Assembly: GCA_916610825.1 (NCBI GenBank)
Contig: OU744453.1
Span: 1,093,001 to 1,157,000, forward strand
DNA length: 64,000 nt
Origin: Haliclystus octoradiatus
Lineage: Eukaryota > Cnidaria > Staurozoa > Stauromedusae > Haliclystidae
Direction: 5' to 3'
Of this stretch, positions 55,201-64,000 are shown piece by piece (positions within the stretch are counted from its first letter, which is position 1; every line of letters starts with the position of its first letter). A model generated the notes under the pieces. It saw only the letters and a program-made list of their open reading frames with translations. It ran no database searches and was not told where the DNA came from. The position numbers were made by a program, and so were the translations under genes.

Positions 55201-58200
55201 TTTTATAGAATCCAATTGCGTGTTGAATGTTGGCTTGATCCGCCTGATTGCAAGCATTTCGTAAATAAGACAATCAGTTTTGTTTTTGCATTTATTCAAA
55301 ACACGGAAAGCGTGATGACTGTTCCGGACAGTTTTTTTTATCGCTGTCATTCGTCACAAATTTAATAAGCAAGAATTTATTAATAATTAACAATAATAAT
55401 AAAATGAATATCATCATAGGATGGACACTTCAGTGTAGACACACTGTTATCAATCTGTGTCCTGTTTAAATAAATATATAAAATATAATAAACTAATAGG
55501 TAATTTTAATTAAAACTGACTTCTCAACATAGAAAGTAGTTTAGAATTTTTTAATGTTTCTAAAATTCAAATCGATCACGCCAGCATACTTGTCAGTATC
55601 AAACTCTGTAAACTCTGACGCATTGTATTTTTTTATTAGCCAGTGCAGCTCATCATAAACTCTTAACTATCAAAACCAATTGCGAAAACCATGAATTTTT
55701 GAAAACTAATGGTTTTCTTACCGCCTAAGTGGGATATCATTATGAAATTTAATTTCAATGCTTGTTTGTATGGTTTTGATGTTCCTTTCCTATAATTTTA
55801 GAACACTAGTGATTTCCGATTTTCATCTTAAAGCTGTATTATCATATTTAAGGCTGTGTCATATTTATATTTCTATATCTTCTCAAGTTTTGGTTTAATT
55901 TTGATAACATGTGACTTGAACGAGATTTTAAACATTTTTTAAGGGATTAAAAGACACAGAAGAGTTTGTAGTTTGCAAAGCATTAAAAGCATTAATTTGC
56001 TGGGCTGAACTTGGCCTCTTACAGAAGCCGATCCTGATGGAATTCCTAAGAGAGGCTTTGCCCTTTCTTTACCATCCGGTAGGTTTTCATTCATTAATAT
56101 GCTATAATTACATACTATTAATATCTCTGTATTAATAGTATTGTCTGTTTGTGAATAAATTATATTCATGACCTCCCATAAACAACCCAGGGTCTGTCAA
56201 AAGTGGGAATCCTGCAATCTTAGATTCAAGGAGGCTAGATCAAATTCACATGAAAACAGACTTTTTCATGATTTATGGGCCAAACTTCAACAAAATGATT
56301 CAAAAGAAATTGTTGAAAAGCTCCAGAAGATTCTAAAAGGCTAAACGCTTTGTCTGACACTGCTTCTACCTCATCATTGACATTTTCAAACACTTGATTC
56401 GATATTTCAAGCATTACTGACCGTGTAGAGTATACTGTTCTTGAACATTTCATGGACATTTCACAAACTCAGCAAATGTTTTCCTAATGGTAAAATAAAA
56501 ATTGATAGTGCTGGGACAGCAGAATATGAAGATGAGCACTGTGGGTTCATTTTCTCGTTTTTTTGTATGTTGAAAGTTATTAGATCTTCACCAACATTTT
56601 TTATATTGCTGTATTTGAATTGTCATACAAAACCGTTCTAGAATGTTGTTTCCGCACATCAACACAACTGAAAATATGCCTCCTTTGCAATTTGACACAG
56701 TGGGGCCTCTCACTATGTTCTCCAGATGTGCATGAAAACTACAAATGTATCCTTTCTATGAATTGTCTTTAGATAGGAATGTAAGTTAAAGTGATCAATA
56801 TTTTCAGAAATCATCTTTTTTCCGTTTAGAATTCGTGGATTCGTTATGCTGCGGTAGGTTACATATCTGCATGTTCAAAAGCTCTTGACGTCACAGATAA
56901 CCATTGTATGCTGATGCCACAAGTAAAAGAATACCTGAAACGACCCATCATACAACTTGAGAACCAAACAATTGTTTTATCGTTTCTCAAAGAACCCATT
57001 CCACGTCCGGTCTTTGATTATGTGATTCGATCTCCTTTGACTGCCAAACTATTGGCGAGGTAAGCTGTTAACCGGATTAAAATTTAAAATTACACTGTTA
57101 TATCGTGCTGATAAAACATCTTTTTTGTGCAGAAACAATTTTGGTAATTTGCATGTCGAGACATAAATTACACAGCCAGGATCCGCCAAAAGTAGGAATC
57201 CTGGAATTCTAGATTCCAGAAGGTTAAAGCAAATTCAATTTTGTTTTATATTTTTATGATTTATTGGACAAAACAATTCAGCGGAAAATATGGAAATGCC
57301 TCTAGCTAGGATTCCACAAGGCTGAACATTTTGTCGGCTTCTGTATATAGCTAAAGGTGATGCTAAATTAGTGTCAATGTCACAATGTACTGTAGAGCTT
57401 TTTCAATCATTCCTATTTGGTTAATCTAAACACCTTATTAACTTATGCTATTTTAGGTTGGAGGAAATTCATTTTCATGGTCTGAATGAAACAGATTACG
57501 GTGAAAATGATGAACAATTATCACAAGGATTTAGAAAATTAAGATCACAGGGAATGACAACGGAAGTTGAAAAGAAACTCATTAAACTGAAAGATACCAT
57601 TTGTAAATTGAGTGACGCAAAAGAAAGGTATGATAATGCCTCAGAAACAATCATAAAGCATTGTTTGTTTTCTATATGAATAAGCCTATTAACATTTAGT
57701 ACAAATAAAAATAAGATCACTTAAAATGCCAGATTTCTTAAAAGGAATGTTGTAGGGGCGGATCACCATACACAACAGCATATGTTGTTTAGCTATTTCA
57801 CAATTTATCATAAACAGCTCCTTGTACAGTCAAACCTGTTAGAGCGGACACCTCTATACAGTGGCCACCTGTCTATAATGGTCACTATTGCAATGTCTAA
57901 AATAATATTTTCTATTGAATCAACCCTGTATATAAAATATTTATGTGTATGTAATATCTATTTAATGCGGATATATCCAATACCCTATAAGGCTTTGTTT
58001 CCCTTGGAGTCCTCGGCAGAATATGCAGCATTTATAACTTCATTATTAAGGTGTTAACGTATTTTCAAAATAAGGGTGAGCAAATATTTATATAACATAA
58101 AAACTGCATATAGTGGTTACTTGATCCACCTCTCGTAGCTGTTATATTCAGGTTCAGTCAATTTATTTACGCCGAATAAGCAGCTAGTACAAACAGGCTT

Positions 58201-61200
58201 CACTGTACTGTCTTATTCAGGATTTTGTTTTGGATTTACTTGCAGTACCGACCGCCAATATTTGGATGACCCAAATAGTATAGGCATTCTTGACTTATCA
58301 TCTTTGCGTGACGGTGGAATGCCAAGAAAAGCAGCTTTACAGCGTCTTGCTGATACAAAAGTAGAAACTAAATCAACAAAAAGAGTCCAAACTGCTAAAA
58401 AGAAAGAAGATGTGGTTAGTATGTTATTATTTAGTCATTGTCATTGACCAACAGGTTGATACGAAAATCAAACAATTCGATTGATCAAATAGCAGTCAAT
58501 TCTCATTTCTATTAACCGCTCCATGTTTTCTAACAATTCTGTTGAGAAGACGCAATGGATGATTGCTTTTATGATGCATTAAAAGACATCAAAATTCATG
58601 TTGTGATTATATGCTACAAAATTGACCTGTTATTCATTGATTAAAACAGTTATTGATCTCAGGCTCGATGAGTATCGGCATATTATGACCTTGGCAGACC
58701 TCAATCATTATCGGCCAATATTCATCTTGCCTTCCATAACTGTTTTAAAGTTCATCCAGAGTTCACATGACCGATGTACAGGGTATGAACAAACATTGCT
58801 CAGGATTATGGCTGTTCTTAGTTTTCCTTGGTCAACCTATGCAACCTATGGAGTATGGACTGTTCCTATGAAATCAGTTCATCAACGTTAAATGGCCTAA
58901 TTTTCATGAACTGTTTAGGAACACCTTAATAGTTCATGATCAGTTCATAAACAGTTAATGAACAGTGCAGGAGGTTCATGAATAATATATGATGAAATCA
59001 ACTATTTTTTCGCAGTGGGTGTGCACAACCTCATTATGCAAGGGTGAACACATCTGTCTTCCCAAAGTTGTGTCTCATACAATGCTTTTCTCTCTTTGGA
59101 ATCCAATCAAGTGTAATTTAACTTACTCATATCATATGTTTTTCACAATCTCTGTTTTTCAGAAACCACTATTAACTCCCTCAACAGAACCACGAAATGT
59201 AGCAGATAAAGCAGCTGAAAGGCAGCCCTCTCCGGCTGGTGCATCCCCAGTAGAAAAAGAAGCAACAAAACAGGCTGAAATAGAGATGGTTAGTCTTTGT
59301 GTTGTTATAGCTGTTCTACATTTGTTCTTGATTATTGTTAGAGTGTATATGTTGAATATTTAAACATTTTCTAGTCGTACATGTTATTCTTGCGTTCTTG
59401 TTTTTCGCAATCATTACCCCACTAAAATGCAATCAAAGTGACTAGATAATTTAAAGTACCACTCTTTGATATCTGCAATCGTCACTTTGACTTAATCTTG
59501 ACTGGAAGCAAAATCCTTACTTAAGGGGTAATGGTTGCGTAAATAACAACATGTACAAATAGAATCATTTTCTCGAATAGAATAAATTTCTCTATCTAAA
59601 GAAGCAATCTTCTAATATCCGGGATATACAGTTTAAAGTATTCTGTAGGTTTAGCAAAGAAATAATCTCAAGACAATCTAAAATTCATATGAAAGTGTTT
59701 TTGCTGTTGTTGTTGATATAACCATACCTTCTTCAGAATCCACCTCCATATAAAGACCACCTGTCTATAGTTGCCACTTCAGTAATATACCAACATGATT
59801 ATTCTATAGGATCAACCCTGTATATAAAGACCACCTGTCTATAGTTGCCACTCCATTAGTATATCAACACCATTAATCAACCATAAATGTCGTCCATCGA
59901 TTTAATAGTCAACTATCAGGATCTTCAATATATGCTGCTGTAATAGCCTATCAGGTTTCACTATGGGCACACTATATATAGAAAAATGGTGTTTTGGCAT
60001 GCTTTTCTGTTTATGCATTATGATTTGTTTGTATTGTGCTTGCTGCCATTAGGTGAATCCATCAGATGGCAAAGAAATCACTCAACCAATTGTAACGAAA
60101 AAGAATCTCAAGCCCAGTTCCATTCCGCTTGTAGATCATACGTATACCGACCAGGCAAAATACGCAAAATGCAGAGAAGAACTGCGTACGCTATTGATGA
60201 GAAGGAGAGATCAGTACCTTGCTGGTAAGTTTAATAATAAGTTTTATTTATTATCTTAACATGTAAAAGAGAGTTCCTTCAAACGTATGTACACTAATAA
60301 ATCTCTGAATTCTACATCAAAATGTTTGAAAGTAGTATCATTAGAATCGCTGTACACTAATAAATCTCTGAATTCTACATCAAAGTGTTTGAAAGCAGTA
60401 TCATCAGAATCGCTGTACACTAATAAATCTCTGAATTCTACATCAAAATGTTTGAAAGTAGTATCATTAGAATCGCTGTACACTAATAAATCTCTGAATT
60501 CTACATCAAAATGTTTGAAAGTAGTATCATTAGAATCACTGTACACTAATAAATCTCTGAATTCTACATCAAAATGTTTGTTGTAGTATCATTAGAATCG
60601 CTGTACACTAATAAATCTCTGAATTCTACATCAAAATGTTTGAAAGTAGTATCATTAGAATCGCTGTACACTAATAAATCTCTGAATTCTACATCAAAAT
60701 GTTTGAAAGTGAAATCATTAGAATCGCTGTACACTAATAAATCTCTGAATTCTACATCAAAATGTTTGAAAGTAGTATCATTAGAATCGCTGTACACTAA
60801 TAAATCTCTGAATTCTACATCAAAATGTTTGAAAGTGAAATCATTAGAATCGCTGTACACTAATAAATCTCTGAATTCTACATCAAAATGTTTGAAAGTA
60901 GTATCATTAGAATCGCTGTACACTAATAAATCTCTGAATTCTACATCAAAATGTTTGAAAGTAGTATCATTAGAATCGCTGTACACTAATAAATCTCTGA
61001 ATTCTACATCAAAATGTTTGAAAGTAGTATCATTAGAATCGCTGTACACTAATAAATCTCTGAATTCTACATCAAAATGTTTGAAAGTGAAATCATTAGA
61101 ATCGCTGTACACTAATAAATCTCTGAATTCTACATCAAAATGTTTGAAAGTAGTATCATTAGAATCGCTGTACACTAATATATCTCTGAATTCTACATCA

Positions 61201-63983
61201 AAATGTTTGAAAGTAGTATCATTAGAATCGCTGTACACTAATAAATCTCTGAATTCTACATCAAAATGTTTGAAAGTGAAATCATTAGAATCGCTGTACA
61301 CTAATAAATCTCTGAATTCTACATCAAAATGTTTGAAAGTGAAATCATTAGAATCGCTGTACACTAATAAATCTCTGAATTCTACATCAAAATGTTTGAA
61401 AGTAGTATCATTAGAATCGCTGTACACTAATAAATCTCTGAATTCTACATCAAAATGTTTGAAAGTAATCATCTATCATTAGAATCGCCGCTGTGTTTCG
61501 ATCCATGTCTTTATTTGGTTCACTGTTTAATATGCATTTTGTTCTCTTGGTATCAAAACGAAATGTATCTTATCATTTTGCAGCCTTTGTGGCTGTGTGT
61601 CATAACTTGGTACTGTTCGCCAGGAGCCTCCCCATGAATGGATCTCCCCATTCCAACTCGTCCCACATCAAAATCAGCAACGCGCGTAGCTTATTGCTTG
61701 TTCAACATGTAAAGCAGATGCTTGGATTCATGTAATGTCCACAAAAGATGCGTACTGTAAACCGTCTGTTGAAATAAGTGTGCGAATTGCATGAATTGCT
61801 CATGAATTTATGAACTGTGTCTTATACTATAATTCATGTACAACCTATCACTAGCTGCACAATGGGCTGGTAGCTCAATGATAGAGTGCCCACAGACCCT
61901 GCGGGAGACCGAGGGTTGGATTCCTTCTCGGTTCACGAAATGTATTTTATCTGTAAGTAACGTTGATGTAATAAAGCTCATTTTCATTTCAATTATATAT
62001 AGATATGACTGCAGTTTAGTCCTTCATATCCATGCAAGCGAGTTTTATAGCTCATGTGATTGTATTTCATGTAAATTACGAAGTAAAAGAAAATTACACA
62101 CACACAGTCAGACATCAAACAACTCAAATATGACATTTTATTTTTCTATTTTTAGATACAAAACAAAAATTTCTCATTGGTGCTGTCATCGAAGGCAAAG
62201 GTAAACAGCATGGGTAAGTTTGAACAATAAAACAATTTGAACATCATCTTCTAAATTTATCTAGCCTACCTGGATCTATGACCCCGTTATCCCAACTGTT
62301 GTTATACTATGCCTGCAGTAGAGGATTTACTTTACACGTTGAAGAACGGTGGCATTTACAAGGAAATTGATACAATCTTGACTTGAAATGCAAAATACAA
62401 AAGTGATCGATATTAATAATGAAATGATATATTCTACCAAACAGCATAGAACAATCTAAATTGTATTATTATTATTGATAGGTGATATATTCTACCAAAC
62501 AGCACAGAACAATCTAAATTGTATTATTATTATTGATAGGTGATATATTCTACCAAACAGCACAGAACAATCTAAATTGTATTATTATTATTGATAGGTG
62601 GAAACCAAAAGGACAATTGGTGGCTCATCTGCAAGAGCATAAATCTGCTGTTAACAGGTGAGTCTAAACGCATGGCTTCAAACACTTTGAAAGAAGGTCC
62701 GAGTCTGGAGTTCAAATTTGATTAATGCAAACAAGGTGTTTCTATTCAATGCCTTATATAAAGTATTATAATTCTGACGAAATCTTACAAAACCGTTTGA
62801 AATTTGACTTACTTAAAAAGCATGATGATATGATTTTGGAAACAAAGAAAGTATGAAATTCAAATGTCATAATTTCGAACAAGGAGTCCATCTTGATCAT
62901 TGAAAACCTTCTGGATTTGTGCTGACCTCCCTTTCAGGATCCACGTTCTTATGAACCATGTCAATGAATTTACAATTGCATACTTTTTTCATGATCGTTT
63001 TCATTAAATGGTTCATGAACAGTTCATGAAAACGTTCTCCATTTTGCGGTAACCAATTTTTAATTAATGGACAATGTTTGCCTATTTCTTCTTATGGTTC
63101 ATGAAGTTCACAGGCTGTCCCTGAATTACAAGTGGAATGTTTGTGAGACCAGTACTTTGTAGAAGTTCATGAACTGGACATGAAGATTTGCAGGAGGATT
63201 CCCTCCCTATATTCACCTGATATTTTAAAGATATCAACCTTCCTTTCTAACCAATGCTAAACTTTCTAACTTTCTAAACGTCAGTCGAACTTTTATGCTA
63301 GTACTATCGAATTCTACAGGAATGAGAAAGCCCCCTCATCCACCAGGGTACTATCACTCATTCAACCATTCATTTCAGTACTTATTTATTTATAATAATT
63401 GTCTGATAGGGTTGTTGTGAGCCATGATTTCAATTTCTTTGCCACTGCATCTGATGATTCAACTGTCAAGATATGGGACGCTGTACGACTGGACCGTAAA
63501 TCATCAACAACACGGTCTCGTTTCACGTATAACCGCCAAGGTATTTTTATTTTATTTTTATTTCATTGATCATTTTTCACAAACTAAATAAGCCAATATA
63601 TAACTTGTTTCATCTTGGTACTTGGTAAGTTGATTAGTATTTTTGATGACGACGGAAGCCCATCTTCATACCAATCACTGTGCTTTTGTCCCGGATTGAT
63701 CCCGAGACCCTTAGAGAATTGAGGTCCAACAGCCTAACCTTTACACCAAAGCCCTACTGTACAGTTAAGATATGTCAATCAACAATATGTGTTTTTACAT
63801 TGCAAGAGTGATCATTGTTGATTGCCTGTCCTATTAAAAAGGTTTTTTAGATTAAAAAGCCTTGTGAATAAATGATATTTTCCTTGTCTATTTTGTAGGT
63901 TGTAAGATCAATGGTTTGACATTTGCGCAAGGCTCACACACAGTAGCTTGTTGCTCAGACGATTCATCAATCAATGTTGTAAG
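46227..63983 (+). CDS. PIK3R4: PIK3R4/VPS15, regulatory (pseudo)kinase subunit of class III PI3-kinase (3' partial)
   Basis: Scaffold of the VPS34 complexes that make PI3P for autophagy and endosomal sorting. Exons: 46227-46318, 46402-46446, 47086-47286, 47999-48083, 48926-49248, 49849-49972, 50085-50160, 50515-50611, 51208-51296, 51886-51938, 52429-52659, 53600-53758, 54299-54595, 55944-56078, 56830-57059, 57457-57627, 58246-58414, 59163-59288, 60053-60224, 62156-62213, 62598-62657, 63410-63540, 63899-63983. Every junction keeps phase, giving ~1,069 residues (human 1,358 in full). [15 protein letters not shown] is the conserved N-myristoylated start. The kinase-like domain has HGDIKSEN at ~144-151 and SDIASF in place of DFG, as VPS15 proteins do, then [16 protein letters not shown] repeats span ~375-740, then a charged Ser/Pro/Lys linker. 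WD40 repeats begin at ~978 ([21 protein letters not shown]). Exons 19-20 boundaries are the least certain. Confidence 0.95.
47320..47570. repeat. Probable MITE in PIK3R4 intron 3
   Basis: Partial inverted termini: GAGTGGCACCAGAGG at the left, and GTCCCACCTCTGCTC at the right, which reads GAGCAGAGGTGGGAC in reverse. C-runs followed by GTCGG lie inside both ends (cccccccccgtcggg and ccccccgtcggag). AT-rich interior, no ORF. Target duplication not resolved. Confidence 0.5.
49281..49440. repeat. hAT-like short MITE, degenerate copy, PIK3R4 intron 5
   Basis: Left end 'gcgtcaaacagaagtagg', right end 'ttttgtcaaaccctg'. The interior 'atctaggattccagaaggtt' matches the other family members. Confidence 0.55.
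49640..49810 (+). repeat. Second SINE family, copy 1 (PIK3R4 intron 5)
   Basis: tRNA-like head with A-box-like TTGGTGCAGTAGTTAGGGC and B-box-like GGATTCAATCC. Then 'ccaggagcacttttggttgg' and 'accaactaatcaatcaccct'. The same order of words recurs at 50245-50400, defining a dispersed family. It is distinct from the SINE at 35.5 kb. Confidence 0.65.
50245..50400 (+). repeat. Second SINE family, copy 2 (PIK3R4 intron 7)
   Basis: Head 'cctagtgtagtggttagggt', then 'gggcaggagcactattggtt', 'gacatacattcc' and 'taaccagctacctaaccacc', parallel to copy 1. The B box is degraded. Confidence 0.62.
52205..52369. mobile_element. hAT-like MITE, 165 bp, best-preserved copy (PIK3R4 intron 10)
   Basis: Left terminus CAGGGTCCGACAAAAG and right terminus CTTTTGTCGGACACTG are inverted repeats with one mismatch. 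Flanks TACACCTC and TATACCTC differ at one base, an 8-bp target duplication. CAG...CTG ends with 8-bp duplications fit the hAT superfamily (inference). Other copies in the window: 9378, 10184, 49281, 56188, 57177. Confidence 0.82.
56188..56362. repeat. hAT-like MITE copy, PIK3R4 intron 14
   Basis: Ends CAGGGTCTGTCAAAAG and CTTTGTCTGACACTG. The interior 'tagattcaaggaggctagat' and 'ttctaaaaggctaaa' match the family. Its target duplication is no longer readable. Confidence 0.72.
57177..57343. repeat. hAT-like MITE copy, PIK3R4 intron 15
   Basis: Ends CAGGATCCGCCAAAAG and TTTTGTCGGCTTCTG. Flanks TACACAGC and TATATAGC may be an aged 8-bp duplication. Confidence 0.7.
57826..57930. repeat. Dispersed 'cctgttagagcggacacctc' repeat, PIK3R4 intron 16
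   Basis: Words 'gtggccacctgtctataatg' and 'gaatcaaccctgtatata' recur, in either orientation, at ~10395-10510, ~12715, ~17415, ~53280-53440, ~58080-58210 and twice at ~59740-59860. Function unknown; probably the remains of a small transposon family. Confidence 0.6.
59740..59860. repeat. Two tandem copies of the 'accacctgtctatagttgcc' repeat, PIK3R4 intron 18
   Basis: Two adjacent copies of about 65 bp, each with 'ataaagaccacctgtctata' then 'gttgccac' and 'gtatatcaacac'-type sequence. Same family as 57826-57930. Confidence 0.65.
60288..61482. repeat. 63-bp satellite array, 19 copies, in PIK3R4 intron 19
   Basis: Unit anchor 'acactaataaatctctgaat' occurs at 60291, 60354, 60417, 60480 and 60543, then after one 62-bp step at 60605 and every 63 bp to 61424. 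Copies are almost identical. The main variation is a linker of either 'gtagtatcattag' or 'gtgaaatcattag'. Since 63 is divisible by three and the unit lacks stops in one frame of each strand, both strands carry ~300-codon ORFs (repeat [12 protein letters not shown] on plus, [20 protein letters not shown] on minus). These are not considered genes. Confidence 0.95.
61868..61942 (+). repeat. tRNA-like sequence, probably head of a third SINE type (PIK3R4 intron 19)
   Basis: A-box TGGTAGCTCAATGATAGAG and B-box GGGTTGGATTCC are both present, with a foldable T arm (GAGGG/CCTTC around a 7-base loop). The acceptor and anticodon stems pair poorly, so it is a tRNA-derived repeat or tRNA pseudogene rather than a working tRNA. 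It carries a possible internal pol III promoter. Confidence 0.5.
62425..62598 (+). repeat. 58-bp tandem triplication that includes the PIK3R4 exon 21 acceptor
   Basis: Three copies start at 62425, 62483 and 62541, nearly identical, each ending (ATT)n-GATAG|G. The real exon 21 begins at 62598 after AG at 62596-62597. Equivalent AGs stand at 62480-62481 and 62538-62539. Confidence 0.93.
62960..63180. repeat. Dispersed TTCATGAAC-type block in PIK3R4 intron 21
   Basis: Contains 'ggttcatgaacagttcatga' and later 'gaagttcatgaactggacat'. It belongs to the family amplified at 29690-31253. Similar blocks lie at ~24070-24135, 26305-26435, 31695-31775, 50845-50965, 52010-52160, 54110-54225 and 58870-58990. 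Confidence 0.7.
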
Positions 63984-64000
63984 GTAAAAAATAAATGAAC

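Noticed and set aside
60564-61482. Two ~302-codon ORFs on opposite strands
   Set aside because: Consequence of a 63-bp tandem repeat lacking stops; it lies between PIK3R4 exons and has no start context or homology.
60288-61482. CRISPR-like regular array
   Set aside because: Units are contiguous identical repeats without unique spacers, in a spliced eukaryotic gene.
61618-61636. Alternative PIK3R4 exon 20 starting after CGCCAG near 61620
   Set aside because: It would read GASP then TGA at once; the acceptor at 62155 keeps frame and leads into the WD40 region.
61868-61942. Functional tRNA gene
   Set aside because: T arm folds, but the acceptor stem relies on several wobbles and the anticodon stem has a mismatch.

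Overview
This is a stretch of an animal nuclear genome. It is AT-rich and carries multi-exon genes with GT-AG introns of about 0.1 to 1.8 kb, class A GPCRs, and metazoan orthologues of UBE4B, GNB1, a CAT-type SLC7A, DNAJC16 and PIK3R4/VPS15. The high intron number, conservative proteins and many short MITE/SINE-like repeats suit a slowly evolving invertebrate (cnidarian, sponge, placozoan or basal deuterostome grade). I cannot name the phylum from the sequence alone. TAA, TAG and TGA all act as normal stops.

Layout, left to right: the last four exons of UBE4B (+, 5' end outside); a complete 11-exon G-protein beta subunit (+, 340 aa); a two-exon cationic amino acid transporter (+, 617 aa); a convergent single-exon tandem-C2 protein with a probable N-myristoylation start (-); a repeat-rich spacer; a complete 12-exon DNAJC16 (+, 756 aa: signal peptide, J domain, thioredoxin-like domain, one TM segment); a broken MFSD8-like MFS transporter pseudogene split by a ~1.36 kb ATT array; a head-to-head pair of related class A GPCRs (- and +); and 23 exons of PIK3R4/VPS15 (+, ~1,070 residues, 3' end outside).

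Exon boundaries for the four spliced genes were worked out by hand. I required GT/AG ends, matching phase across every junction, and continuity with the known protein family. Summed coding lengths are whole codons: 341 for GNB1 including stop, 757 for DNAJC16 and 618 for SLC7A.

The genes are not an operon or a pathway cluster, although GNB1 and the GPCRs share a signalling theme and the C2 protein and VPS15 share membrane traffic. The unusual material is between and inside genes. It includes several MITE families with readable inverted termini and target duplications (5, 8 and 9 bp), a tRNA-derived SINE with a 15-bp target duplication, and a palindromic TTCATGAAC-rich repeat amplified to ~1.6 kb in one intron and scattered through others. 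There is also a 19-copy 63-bp satellite that is open on both strands, a triplicated 3' splice site in PIK3R4, and a degenerate tandem duplication of one GPCR's C-terminal tail into its 3' flank.
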